From assembly GCA_035315065.1 (NCBI GenBank), contig DATFYM010000164.1, forward strand, positions 1 to 5,017: 5,017 nt of DNA, read 5' to 3'. Position 1 is the first letter of the stretch. Each line of letters starts with the position of its first letter. Of the stretch, positions 1 through 5,017 are shown piece after piece. Below the pieces are notes generated by a model. The model saw nothing but the letters and a program-made list of their open reading frames with translations, had not been told where the DNA came from and made no database searches. This DNA is from DATFYM01 sp035315065. GTDB taxonomy: Bacteria; Acidobacteriota; Terriglobia; UBA7540. The translations under genes were made by a program, and so were the position numbers.

Positions 1-140
1 CCCCCTCTCCATCGCAGCTTGGCTAACAAGCCTTGTTGAATCATCAGATCGGCGTCGCCGCGTTTCCGTCGCCCGCCAAAACCCGAAAAGGTGGTCCAAC
101 GCTCGTAAAGATGTGGTTAGTAAGTCCTTTTGATTGAGCA
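1..140. repeat. Tandem repeat unit 1 (about 148 bp family)
   Basis: This is the first copy of a direct repeat. The segment from 18 (CTTGGCTAACAA) to 134 matches 166-282 at roughly nine of ten positions. The shared stretches include GATCGGCGTCGCCGCGTTTC, GAAAAGGTGGTCCAACGCTC and AGTAAGTCCTTT. Differences include single-base insertions and deletions that are not multiples of three, so no shared reading frame is kept through this copy. The left boundary may lie outside the window. Confidence 0.85.
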
Positions 141-290
141 ATCGCTCTCCCGCTTTCCACTGCGACTTGGCTAACAAAGCCTTGTTGAATCAACAGATCG
201 GCGTCGCCGCGTTTCCGTCGCCCCGACAAAACCGAAAAGGTGGTCCAACGCTCGCTGAAGACGTGGTCAGTAAGTCCTTTCAATTCAGCG
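141..290. repeat. Tandem repeat unit 2 (about 148 bp family)
   Basis: This is the second and best-preserved copy, displaced 148 nt from unit 1 (anchor CTTGGCTAAC at 18 and 166). On the minus strand it reads without a stop as a peptide of about 50 residues, from GLTDHVFSERWTTF to SQVAVESG. The neighbouring copies show indels or heavy divergence in that frame, so I treat it as a repeat and not a gene. Confidence 0.85.
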
Positions 291-363
291 TGCCGCGGAT
301 TCTGGGGGCGAGCCACTTGGCTAGTAACCATCGTAGAATCAATGGATTGCCCTCGCAGATTTA
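291..363. repeat. Degraded partial third copy of the tandem repeat
   Basis: CTTGGCTA at 316 is 150 nt after the anchor in unit 2. The following roughly 50 bases can be aligned to unit 2 (GAATCAA, then GAT/ATT..C..CGC, then TTTNCGGTC/TTTCCGTC), but at much lower identity. The similarity stops near 363, before the GAAAAGGTGGTCCAACGC block. This copy is older or truncated. Confidence 0.6.
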
Positions 364-373
364 CGGTCACGCC

Positions 374-386
374 CCGCGAACTCCGA
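374..386 (+). repeat. Third copy of the CCGCGAACTCCGA motif
   Basis: This exact 13-mer is shared in inverted orientation with 797-809. It lies just after the decayed third tandem-repeat copy and is followed by further ...CCGAAACC..GAATCCCGAAACCC text of the same style. Confidence 0.6.
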
Positions 387-610
387 AACCTGAATCCCGA
401 AACCCGTTGCTCCCGATCGTTCATCTCTCACGCGCAATCCCTGGTTTTCTCGCTCCCATCGTGCCCTTTTTCGGGACGGCTCCGCTTTTGACCGGACCGT
501 CCCTCCGCGTAGTGTTCCTTCTCGGAGCCCCGAGGCCCTGACTCCGACTCTTGCCTGGGATCACGACTCTCGAATCCCGGCGCGCCGAATCCGGCCCGGA
601 GCCTCGCCTT

Positions 611-628
611 TTCTTCCGCGAACCCCGA
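611..628 (+). repeat. Left arm of an 18-bp imperfect inverted repeat
   Basis: TTCTTCCGCGAACCCCGA here matches the reverse complement of 797-814 at 17 of 18 positions. The arms are 168 nt apart, with the AT-rich island between them. The motif core also occurs in direct orientation at 374-386. Confidence 0.7.
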
Positions 629-657
629 ACCCCGGCTACCGGTCCAACGCGAGCCTA

Positions 658-688
658 GATAATTATACGGTACCAAAGGATGATTATC
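658..688. repeat. Short dyad in an AT-rich island
   Basis: GATAAT (658-663) and ATTATC (683-688) form a perfect 6-bp inverted repeat with a 19-nt centre containing the palindrome GGTACC (669-674). The stretch is clearly richer in A and T than the GC-rich sequence on both sides. No function can be assigned. Confidence 0.4.
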
Positions 689-796
689 AACAGAAATATT
701 TAGCGGAGCGATATCAAGTGCCCATGCCAGAACTGCGATCGTGCTGGGCTCGCGGAATGAGTGGTAGCTTTTCGCCGGGGTTTTGGAGTTCGGGGC

Positions 797-814
797 TCGG
801 AGTTCGCGGAAGAA
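797..814 (-). repeat. Right arm of the 18-bp imperfect inverted repeat
   Basis: This is the reverse-complement partner of 611-628. Its core (797-809, reverse complement CCGCGAACTCCGA) is identical over 13 bases to 374-386. Three copies within 450 bases point to a dispersed family, not a single hairpin. Confidence 0.7.
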
Positions 815-862
815 GAGATCCAGAACTGCGGACATTGAGGAACAAATCCGCGCTGCGCTTGC

Positions 863-3631
863 TTAGCCTGCCGGCACCGCGACGACCTTCGCCAAGCCGA
901 TCAGGTCCACATCTTCGTCCCAGTCCCACAACCGGACCTTGCTCTCGAGCGCTGCGCGGGCGAGGCCGTAGGCGCGTTCCACATCCAGACTTTCCAGGTT
1001 GGATAGCAGTTCGTCAGCATAACGCGGGACGGCGCCCTCGCGACTGTAACTGGAAGCCGCCCAGCCCGACAGCGTCTCGTCAGCGGAGCCGTCGGCATCG
1101 ATCACTATGGTGTGCGAGTCGAACAGGTATTCCTCGCCGTCTTCCCTCTGGACCCGCGAGCGAACCATGAAGTTGAACTGGTAGCCTGCCTTCGCTTCGC
1201 CGGGCTTCAAACCCGCGCCTTCGATCACGCGGACGGTGGTGTGACCCCCAAAGCTGTAGTCCCCAACCTGTCGCAGCATGGCATCAACAAAGGGGTGGCC
1301 CAAGGCAAAGAACTCCGCCTGTGAGTTCTTAATGGCCGTCGCGCGGTCGAAAGTGACAGCCTTGAACCGCTCCGGCAGCCTCATCTCCCGCATGCTCTCC
1401 GGCGTCAGGAACTCCAGGAACCCGTCCTTGCGCAGCACTTGCCGCCGCTCCCGCGCCAGATACTTCAGCGTGAAGCCCTCCAGGTCCTTCAGGCTTACCG
1501 GGCTGGCCAATTCTCTCTGGTACTTGTCGAAGCTATAGCTGGAAACGTCCCGGAACAGGCTCTGGGTGGCGATCTCGTACGCCTTCTGCGACCGGCGCAC
1601 GGCTTCCTGAATCTCCTCTTTGGTTTGCTTGTTGAGGGTGCCTTCCACCAGGGCGCGTTTATAGATTTCGTCCGGTTCGATCTCGGTTTCCAGTTGCCAG
1701 TTAAGGCTGGCGATCAATTCCTCAGGGTCTTCGCCGGTCACTTGCTGGAGCGCCTGCGCGGCGACTCTCAAACGCTGTTCAAAGTAGGAGCGGACCGTTT
1801 CTTCAACCGTGTCTTTGGCTCGCAGGTTGTAAATCTGGACCACCTTCTCCTGGCCGTAGCGGTAAACCCGACCCACGCGCTGTTCGTAGCGCATGGGATT
1901 CCAGGGAAGGTCGTAATTCACCACGATGTAACAGAACTGCAGGTTGATACCTTCCCCGCCCGCCTCGGTTGAAACCAGAAAGCGCACCGAAGGCTCTTCC
2001 CGAAAGACGCGCTGGCTGCGCCGCTTGCTCTCGGCGTCGAGAGTCTTGCCCTCCAGTTCCATGTCGCCGTTAATGAGAACGACGGTGTCTGCCCCGTACC
2101 ATTTTTCCAACCGCTCTCGCAGGAATTCCTGCGTGCGCCGGTACTCAGTGAAGATCAAAACCTTGGCTCCCGGCGTCTCCGCGTCGATCTTTTTCAGCAG
2201 ATCACGCAGGCTGTCGATTTTCTTTTCGCGCGTCACCGGGATGGTCAGGAGCTTTTTCAGCACCTTGATTTCATCCCGGAGGATCTGCTGGTCGCTCCTC
2301 AACACCGCCTTTTCGTCGAGTTCGCCCTGGTAGCGCTCGTCGCGGTCCTCTTCTTCCTCTTCCTCCGGGAGTTTCTCCAGTTTCTCTTCCAGGCGCGTCA
2401 GCCGTCCTTCCAGCGCCGCTTTGATGGCCCGGAACGAGCTGGCGTTCAACTTCTGGAAAGTGGTCAGAATGAATCCCACGGCGCGCTTGTGCATCGGGTC
2501 TTCAATTTGCTCAATCGAGTTGTACCCGGTGCGGATGTAGTCTTCGACGGCGCTATAGAATTCCTTCTCGTCGGGATACATCGCGAAGGGCAAGGGGTGA
2601 GTCATTCGTCCTTTGAATACCACTTTCCCTTCGGCGTCGGTTACCCGCAGCTTTGGCGTTCGCAGAATCAGCTTGGAATAGGGCACCGCGTCTGCCTCGC
2701 GGAAGAGCGGTTGGTCGGTAAGCGCCGAGAAATCCACCTTGGTTTCCAGCAGCCGCACGAGGTTCATAAAGCGGCTGTGGTCGGGATCGCCCGAGTGAGG
2801 CGTGCCGGTCAGCAACAGCAGGGCGTCCGTGTAGTTCCGCAGGACTTCGGCAAGCTGGTAATTCTGCGTCTTGTCCGTTTTTCTGCCGTATTCCTTGGCG
2901 CTCAGGCGGTGGGCTTCGTCGAAGATAATCAGGTCCCATTTGCGGTTTTCCAGCAGCACTCGCTTGTGCTCTTTCCGCTTCAGGCGATCGAGAGAAGCGA
3001 TAGCGCGGGCGCGGAGGTCCCAGGTGCGCGGGTTAGTGGCCGTGAAGTCGCGCCCGAAAATCTCAAAGTCGGCGGCCTGAAACTTGTCCCTGAATTCTTC
3101 CTGCCACTGGCGGGTGAGGCCTGCTGGGGTGATGATCAGCGTCCGGTCCGCGTTGCCGCGCTGCAAGAGCGCCTGCCACACCATGCCCGCCTCAATGGTC
3201 TTGCCCAGGCCCACTTCGTCCGCCAACATGAAGCGGCGACGGGGACTGGAAACCACGGTAAAGGCGGTGAAAATCTGGTGCGGCAGGATTTCGGTGCGGG
3301 CATTCGAGAGCTGACCGCCCTTGTTCATCGTCAGGAAGCGGGCCGCCATTTGCCGCAAGTCAAATCTCCAGGCGTAGTCCCAATGGCCCGCCTTCGCCAG
3401 TTCCAGCGCCGGCGGGCAGAACTCCAACTCCGGGGCTCTCAGCAGATAATTGATGGACCGGTGGCGCGGCCGAGAGAACACGCTAGGGTTGAATTTGACC
3501 CTACAAATCTCGCCCCGCACCTCCAGGACCCTGCCCACGCCTTCGTAGCGATAGTTCGAGTTAAGGCTGCGGACGTGAACGCCAGGCTCAAACGCGGTGG
3601 GTTTCGAATTAAGAGCGATAGGGCTTGCCAT
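863..3631 (-). CDS. SNF2/RapA-like superfamily 2 DNA-dependent ATPase (helicase-related)
   Basis: This 922-residue cytoplasmic protein has a complete SF2/SNF2 motor. In order: an N-terminal region of about 110 residues; TEILPHQ (113-119); Walker A motif I DEVGLGKT (138-145); motif Ia TPAGLTRQW (168-176); Walker B DEAH (238-241); motif III LLTGTPHSG (273-281); motif IV VLIFTEYRRT (491-500); motif V STEAGGEGINLQ (554-565); motif VI QRVGRVYRYGQ (584-594). All catalytic residues are present, so it should hydrolyse ATP and translocate on or remodel nucleic acid. Residues about 400-465, between the two lobes, are charged and probably coiled-coil, with six consecutive glutamates (423-428). The C-terminal 300 residues include a GHPFVDAML segment (778-786) of a kind I associate with RapA-like and DISARM DrmD-like helicases. 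The ATG at 3631 is the first start after an in-frame TAA at 3653-3655. Only a weak GGGTGGG lies 5 nt upstream of it. The family call is sure; a defence role is inferred, because SNF2 ATPases also serve in transcription recycling and repair. Confidence 0.95.
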   Translation of the reverse strand: MASPIALNSKPTAFEPGVHVRSLNSNYRYEGVGRVLEVRGEICRVKFNPSVFSRPRHRSINYLLRAPELEFCPPALELAKAGHWDYAWRFDLRQMAARFLTMNKGGQLSNARTEILPHQIFTAFTVVSSPRRRFMLADEVGLGKTIEAGMVWQALLQRGNADRTLIITPAGLTRQWQEEFRDKFQAADFEIFGRDFTATNPRTWDLRARAIASLDRLKRKEHKRVLLENRKWDLIIFDEAHRLSAKEYGRKTDKTQNYQLAEVLRNYTDALLLLTGTPHSGDPDHSRFMNLVRLLETKVDFSALTDQPLFREADAVPYSKLILRTPKLRVTDAEGKVVFKGRMTHPLPFAMYPDEKEFYSAVEDYIRTGYNSIEQIEDPMHKRAVGFILTTFQKLNASSFRAIKAALEGRLTRLEEKLEKLPEEEEEEDRDERYQGELDEKAVLRSDQQILRDEIKVLKKLLTIPVTREKKIDSLRDLLKKIDAETPGAKVLIFTEYRRTQEFLRERLEKWYGADTVVLINGDMELEGKTLDAESKRRSQRVFREEPSVRFLVSTEAGGEGINLQFCYIVVNYDLPWNPMRYEQRVGRVYRYGQEKVVQIYNLRAKDTVEETVRSYFEQRLRVAAQALQQVTGEDPEELIASLNWQLETEIEPDEIYKRALVEGTLNKQTKEEIQEAVRRSQKAYEIATQSLFRDVSSYSFDKYQRELASPVSLKDLEGFTLKYLARERRQVLRKDGFLEFLTPESMREMRLPERFKAVTFDRATAIKNSQAEFFALGHPFVDAMLRQVGDYSFGGHTTVRVIEGAGLKPGEAKAGYQFNFMVRSRVQREDGEEYLFDSHTIVIDADGSADETLSGWAASSYSREGAVPRYADELLSNLESLDVERAYGLARAALESKVRLWDWDEDVDLIGLAKVVAVPAG

Positions 3632-3795
3632 TAATGCCCACCCGATGCGCGTTTACGACTCCCCTCGGCCTATTCAACTGATGGCAAACTATAGACTTGG
3701 CGGCACTTCGCGCCGGTGAGAGTACCGCTGAGTCGACAACGGCTGCGGAGGACCAATAATACGGCGGCCGACCCTAAGGAAAACCAGCAATGGGC
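3632..3795 (-). promoter_or_regulatory. 164-nt gap before the ATPase gene; possible internal promoter region
   Basis: The gap is long for a tight operon. On the minus strand it holds two -10-like hexamers, TATTAT (3756-3761) and TATAGT (3688-3693), but neither has a good -35 element at the right distance. I see no terminator between the genes. The ATPase could be read through from upstream or have its own weak promoter. Confidence 0.2.
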
Positions 3796-4170
3796 TCAAA
3801 TTGCGAGGGGTACGATCGTCACGTCGATCACGTCAACGCAATTTTGTTGGCGGGGAGGTTCGGCTGCTGTATACCAGGGACCCGGACGAACTGACACTTC
3901 CGTAAGCTTCTCAACCAGGACGCAACGCCAGTTATCCGGTGACCCGATCGGAGAGAGGCCGCTGTTGCTGGTCCCTCCAAATTGGTAAAACAGCGCATGT
4001 GCTCTACCGTTCTTCATTCCAACGATATGGGGACACACCTCTCGCAAGTGCCCGCCATAAACGGCAACGATCTGGTTCCTGTCGAGAATGGCCTGACGGA
4101 TTAGCGAGTATGCGCTGGTACCGGTCTCCGACTGACCTCCCTGCGAAACTCCCCTTCTTGCGGGCTGCAT
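3796..4170 (-). CDS. Small stand-alone WYL-like domain protein (hypothetical)
   Basis: This 124-residue soluble protein has no signal peptide or membrane segment. Residues 22-95 follow the spacing I associate with WYL domains: LIRQAI, then IVAVYGGHLREVCPHIVG (34-51), NGRAHALFYQFGG (54-66), and WRCVLVEKLTEVSV (81-94). WYL domains bind ligands, sometimes nucleic acid, and control several phage-defence loci. There they usually sit beside a DNA-binding winged helix, which is absent here. The C-terminus carries WYTA and CVDVIDVTIVP. The first 20 residues are Gly/Ser/Gln-rich and look like a linker. The ATG at 4170 has a GGAG (4176-4179) 5 nt upstream and is the first start after an in-frame TGA inside the end of the upstream gene. 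It lies 59 nt after the 213-residue gene and 164 nt before the ATPase, on the same strand. The domain call rests on pattern only. It could equally be an unrelated conserved small protein. Confidence 0.7.
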   Translation of the reverse strand: MQPARRGVSQGGQSETGTSAYSLIRQAILDRNQIVAVYGGHLREVCPHIVGMKNGRAHALFYQFGGTSNSGLSPIGSPDNWRCVLVEKLTEVSVRPGPWYTAAEPPRQQNCVDVIDVTIVPLAI

Positions 4171-4229
4171 CGCTGCTCCGAATAGTTCCGGGGCGTACGT
4201 TCCCCCATAGCTAGCCTCGGTGGCCGGTG

Positions 4230-4871
4230 TTATTTGCGTAGGCGACGAACCAACAGTTGCATCACGTGCTCATCGCTAACGGCGGTCGGAAATGTGGCCG
4301 TTAAAAGGCCGTAGGACTCGGAAGTGATCACGAGGACCTTGGCCTCCTCATGACCAGGAGTCTGGGCGGCATCCACGTCCGCCGACGCAGATGCGGCGTT
4401 GGCGATGACCAACTCTAGGTTTTGAGGAGTGAGGTTACCGACGATAGTCTCAAGTTCTCGCGCCGTCGCGGCCGAGACCCAAATGCGAACTAAGCCGGGC
4501 CCGATCTCTTCTCCCTGTACTCTGAAATTATACAGGTTGGAGTCGTTCGGCGGCGGCACGTCGAAATAAGGCTGAATCTTCGCCCCAGCCGACGTCGTTA
4601 TTGAATACCTCTTGTCACCTGTCACCTTCTCATACACCCAAAGATTCTTACTTGCCTTCCTGGTGCCACCTCCGCTCTCGTGCCACTCAGCGAAGTAGTC
4701 TGAAGGGTTGGGAGGGATGGTCTCCTCCTCAAAGTAGAGAAAGTCCCGAAGCGCGCTCTCCCATATCAACCAGCCGGTTCTTAGGTCTGGCTCTTTATCC
4801 GGGGCATCTTCCTTCAACTTATCCCTGCGGGTGTTGAGCAGGTCTGCATATTGCGTCAAAACCTCCCCCAT
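4230..4871 (-). CDS. Unrecognised protein, possibly missing its N-terminus
   Basis: I do not recognise this 213-residue protein. It is soluble and acidic in places, with no signal peptide or membrane helix. Three parts can be seen. An N-terminal helical part (1-50) has many Leu, Glu and Lys residues and the phrase GWLIWESALRDFLYFEEE (33-50). A probable folded core (75-140) contains NLWVYEKVTGDKRYS, then ITTSAGAKIQPYFDVPPP (91-108), and GLVRIWVSAATARELE. After an Ala/Asp/Glu linker (about 158-177) comes a C-terminal segment, VLVITSESYGLLTATFP and EHVMQLLVRRLRK. The ATG at 4871 is the first usual start, but GAGG is only 2 nt before it, too close for a normal ribosome site. The same frame stays open to a TGA at 4995-4997 and reads plausibly as protein (GITYDAAFNEA) just before the ATG. 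Translation may therefore begin earlier, or the gene may have lost its 5' end. It is probably co-transcribed with the two genes that follow. Coding status is likely; function is unknown. Confidence 0.72.
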   Translation of the reverse strand: MGEVLTQYADLLNTRRDKLKEDAPDKEPDLRTGWLIWESALRDFLYFEEETIPPNPSDYFAEWHESGGGTRKASKNLWVYEKVTGDKRYSITTSAGAKIQPYFDVPPPNDSNLYNFRVQGEEIGPGLVRIWVSAATARELETIVGNLTPQNLELVIANAASASADVDAAQTPGHEEAKVLVITSESYGLLTATFPTAVSDEHVMQLLVRRLRK

Positions 4872-4915
4872 TGCCTCGTTAAACGCGGCGTCATAAGTAA
4901 TGCCGCATAATAAAA

Positions 4916-4945
4916 TTGAATTCCCGACCCTCTCGGGCCTAGAAT
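4916..4945 (+). promoter_or_regulatory. Candidate sigma-70-type promoter for the right-edge gene
   Basis: TTGAAT (4916-4921) and TAGAAT (4940-4945) are separated by 18 nt. They match the -35 consensus at 4 of 6 positions and the -10 consensus at 5 of 6. Transcription would start close to 4952, leaving a leader of only about 12 nt with the ribosome binding site at its very start. That is short and weakens the call. A small dyad, CCCGA/TCGGG (4923-4937), lies within the spacer. Confidence 0.35.
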
Positions 4946-4951
4946 GGTCCG

Positions 4952-4959
4952 GGAGGTGA
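4952..4959 (+). promoter_or_regulatory. Strong ribosome binding site for the right-edge partial gene
   Basis: GGAGGTGA is complementary to the 3' end of 16S rRNA. It sits at the normal distance from the ATG at 4964 and is the main reason for believing that the short reading frame at the window edge is a real gene start. Confidence 0.65.
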
Positions 4960-4963
4960 ACCG

Positions 4964-5017
4964 ATGCAGAGGTTGGAGATTGCCGATGTTGAAATCATGC
5001 GATTGGCGGTCCAACAG
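4964..5017 (+). CDS. Partial 5' end of a probable IS630-type transposase or winged-helix protein
   Basis: Only 18 residues are in the window: MQRLEIADVEIMRLAVQQ, with no stop. The ATG at 4964 is preceded by GGAGGTGA (4952-4959), a near-ideal ribosome binding site with GGAGG ending 7 nt before the start. This is the best such site in the window. From memory, the M-x-R-L-x-I-x-D ... L/I-Q-x pattern resembles the start of IS630-family transposases, which open with a winged helix for terminal-repeat binding. Eighteen residues cannot prove this. The gene diverges from the 213-residue gene at 4230-4871, and its upstream region overlaps that gene's open frame. An ordinary regulator with a similar N-terminus is the alternative. 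Confidence 0.5.
   Translation, partial: MQRLEIADVEIMRLAVQQ

Larger units (their letters stand above)
364..862. other. Non-coding spacer with degenerate short repeats
   Basis: No convincing gene is seen in these roughly 500 bases downstream of the ATPase gene. The open frames here encode Arg/Pro/Gly/Ser-rich low-complexity peptides with no ribosome sites worth noting. The content is short motifs built on CCGCGAAC(C/T)CCGA in both orientations, a perfect 10-bp palindrome CGGCGCGCCG (578-587), an 11-bp direct repeat CCAGAACTGCG (727-737 and 820-830), and an AT-rich island (about 655-715). I see no stem followed by a T-run that would act as a clear terminator for the ATPase gene. Confidence 0.6.

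Noticed and set aside
1..363. CRISPR array
   Set aside because: The repeated unit is about 148 bp with no distinct short repeat alternating with unique spacers, and no cas gene is present.
428..835. 135-codon minus-strand open frame downstream of the ATPase gene
   Set aside because: The peptide is low-complexity (Arg/Gly/Ser/Glu) and largely a translation of the dispersed short repeats, and no ribosome binding site was noticed.
849..862. Terminator just after the ATPase stop codon
   Set aside because: Only a very short GCGC/GCGC dyad is present with no following T-run on the minus strand.
718..1170. 150-codon plus-strand open frame crossing the 3' end of the ATPase gene
   Set aside because: It is Arg/Pro/Ser-rich, overlaps the ATPase coding sequence on the opposite strand for most of its length and has no family signature.
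1439..1972. 177-codon plus-strand open frame within the ATPase gene
   Set aside because: It is antisense to the conserved C-terminal lobe, and its hydrophobic-looking peptide is the expected complement of charged codons.
863..3631. Naming the ATPase drmD and the locus DISARM
   Set aside because: The motor resembles DrmD-type SNF2 proteins, but none of the methyltransferase, drmA, drmB or drmC genes is in the window, and SNF2 motifs alone do not separate DrmD from other RapA-like ATPases.
2489..3634. 381-codon open frame on the plus strand opposite the ATPase gene
   Set aside because: It lies wholly antisense to a gene with complete family motifs, its peptide has no recognisable domain, and GC-rich codon use on one strand commonly leaves such frames open on the other.

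Overview
The window is a GC-rich stretch of bacterial chromosome (or plasmid) with one large, clearly identifiable gene. This is a 922-residue SNF2/RapA-like superfamily 2 ATPase on the minus strand (863-3631). Two smaller minus-strand genes lie upstream of it in transcription order. One is an unrecognised 213-residue protein (4230-4871) and the other is a 124-residue protein with a WYL-like sequence pattern (3796-4170). All three read the same way and could form a short operon: unknown protein, then WYL-like protein, then SNF2 ATPase. No methyltransferase, nuclease, PLD protein or other partner that would place them in a named defence system (for example DISARM, whose DrmD is also a SNF2-type helicase) is visible.

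The left end (1-862) is not convincingly coding. Bases 1 to about 363 hold two good copies and one degraded partial copy of a roughly 148-150 bp direct tandem repeat. Bases about 365-862 hold short degenerate motifs of the CCGCGAACTCCGA type in both orientations, GC-rich palindromes and a small AT-rich island with a dyad. This sort of decayed, repeat-filled spacer is familiar from large soil-bacterial genomes. Verrucomicrobiota or a similar phylum is my guess, made from texture only and held weakly.

The right end (from about 4900) looks like the start of a mobile element. A plus-strand reading frame with a strong ribosome binding site begins at 4964 and runs off the window. Its 18 visible residues resemble the N-terminus of IS630-type transposases. 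It diverges from the 213-residue gene, whose frame stays open upstream of its first ATG with no usual start codon. The simplest reading is that an insertion removed the true 5' end of that gene.

The most interesting possibility is that the three minus-strand genes are the remaining part of an accessory (perhaps defence-related) cassette. It would pair a DNA-translocating ATPase with a stand-alone WYL-like domain and an unknown protein, and be bordered by repeats on one side and an insertion element on the other. That role is inference from gene content only.
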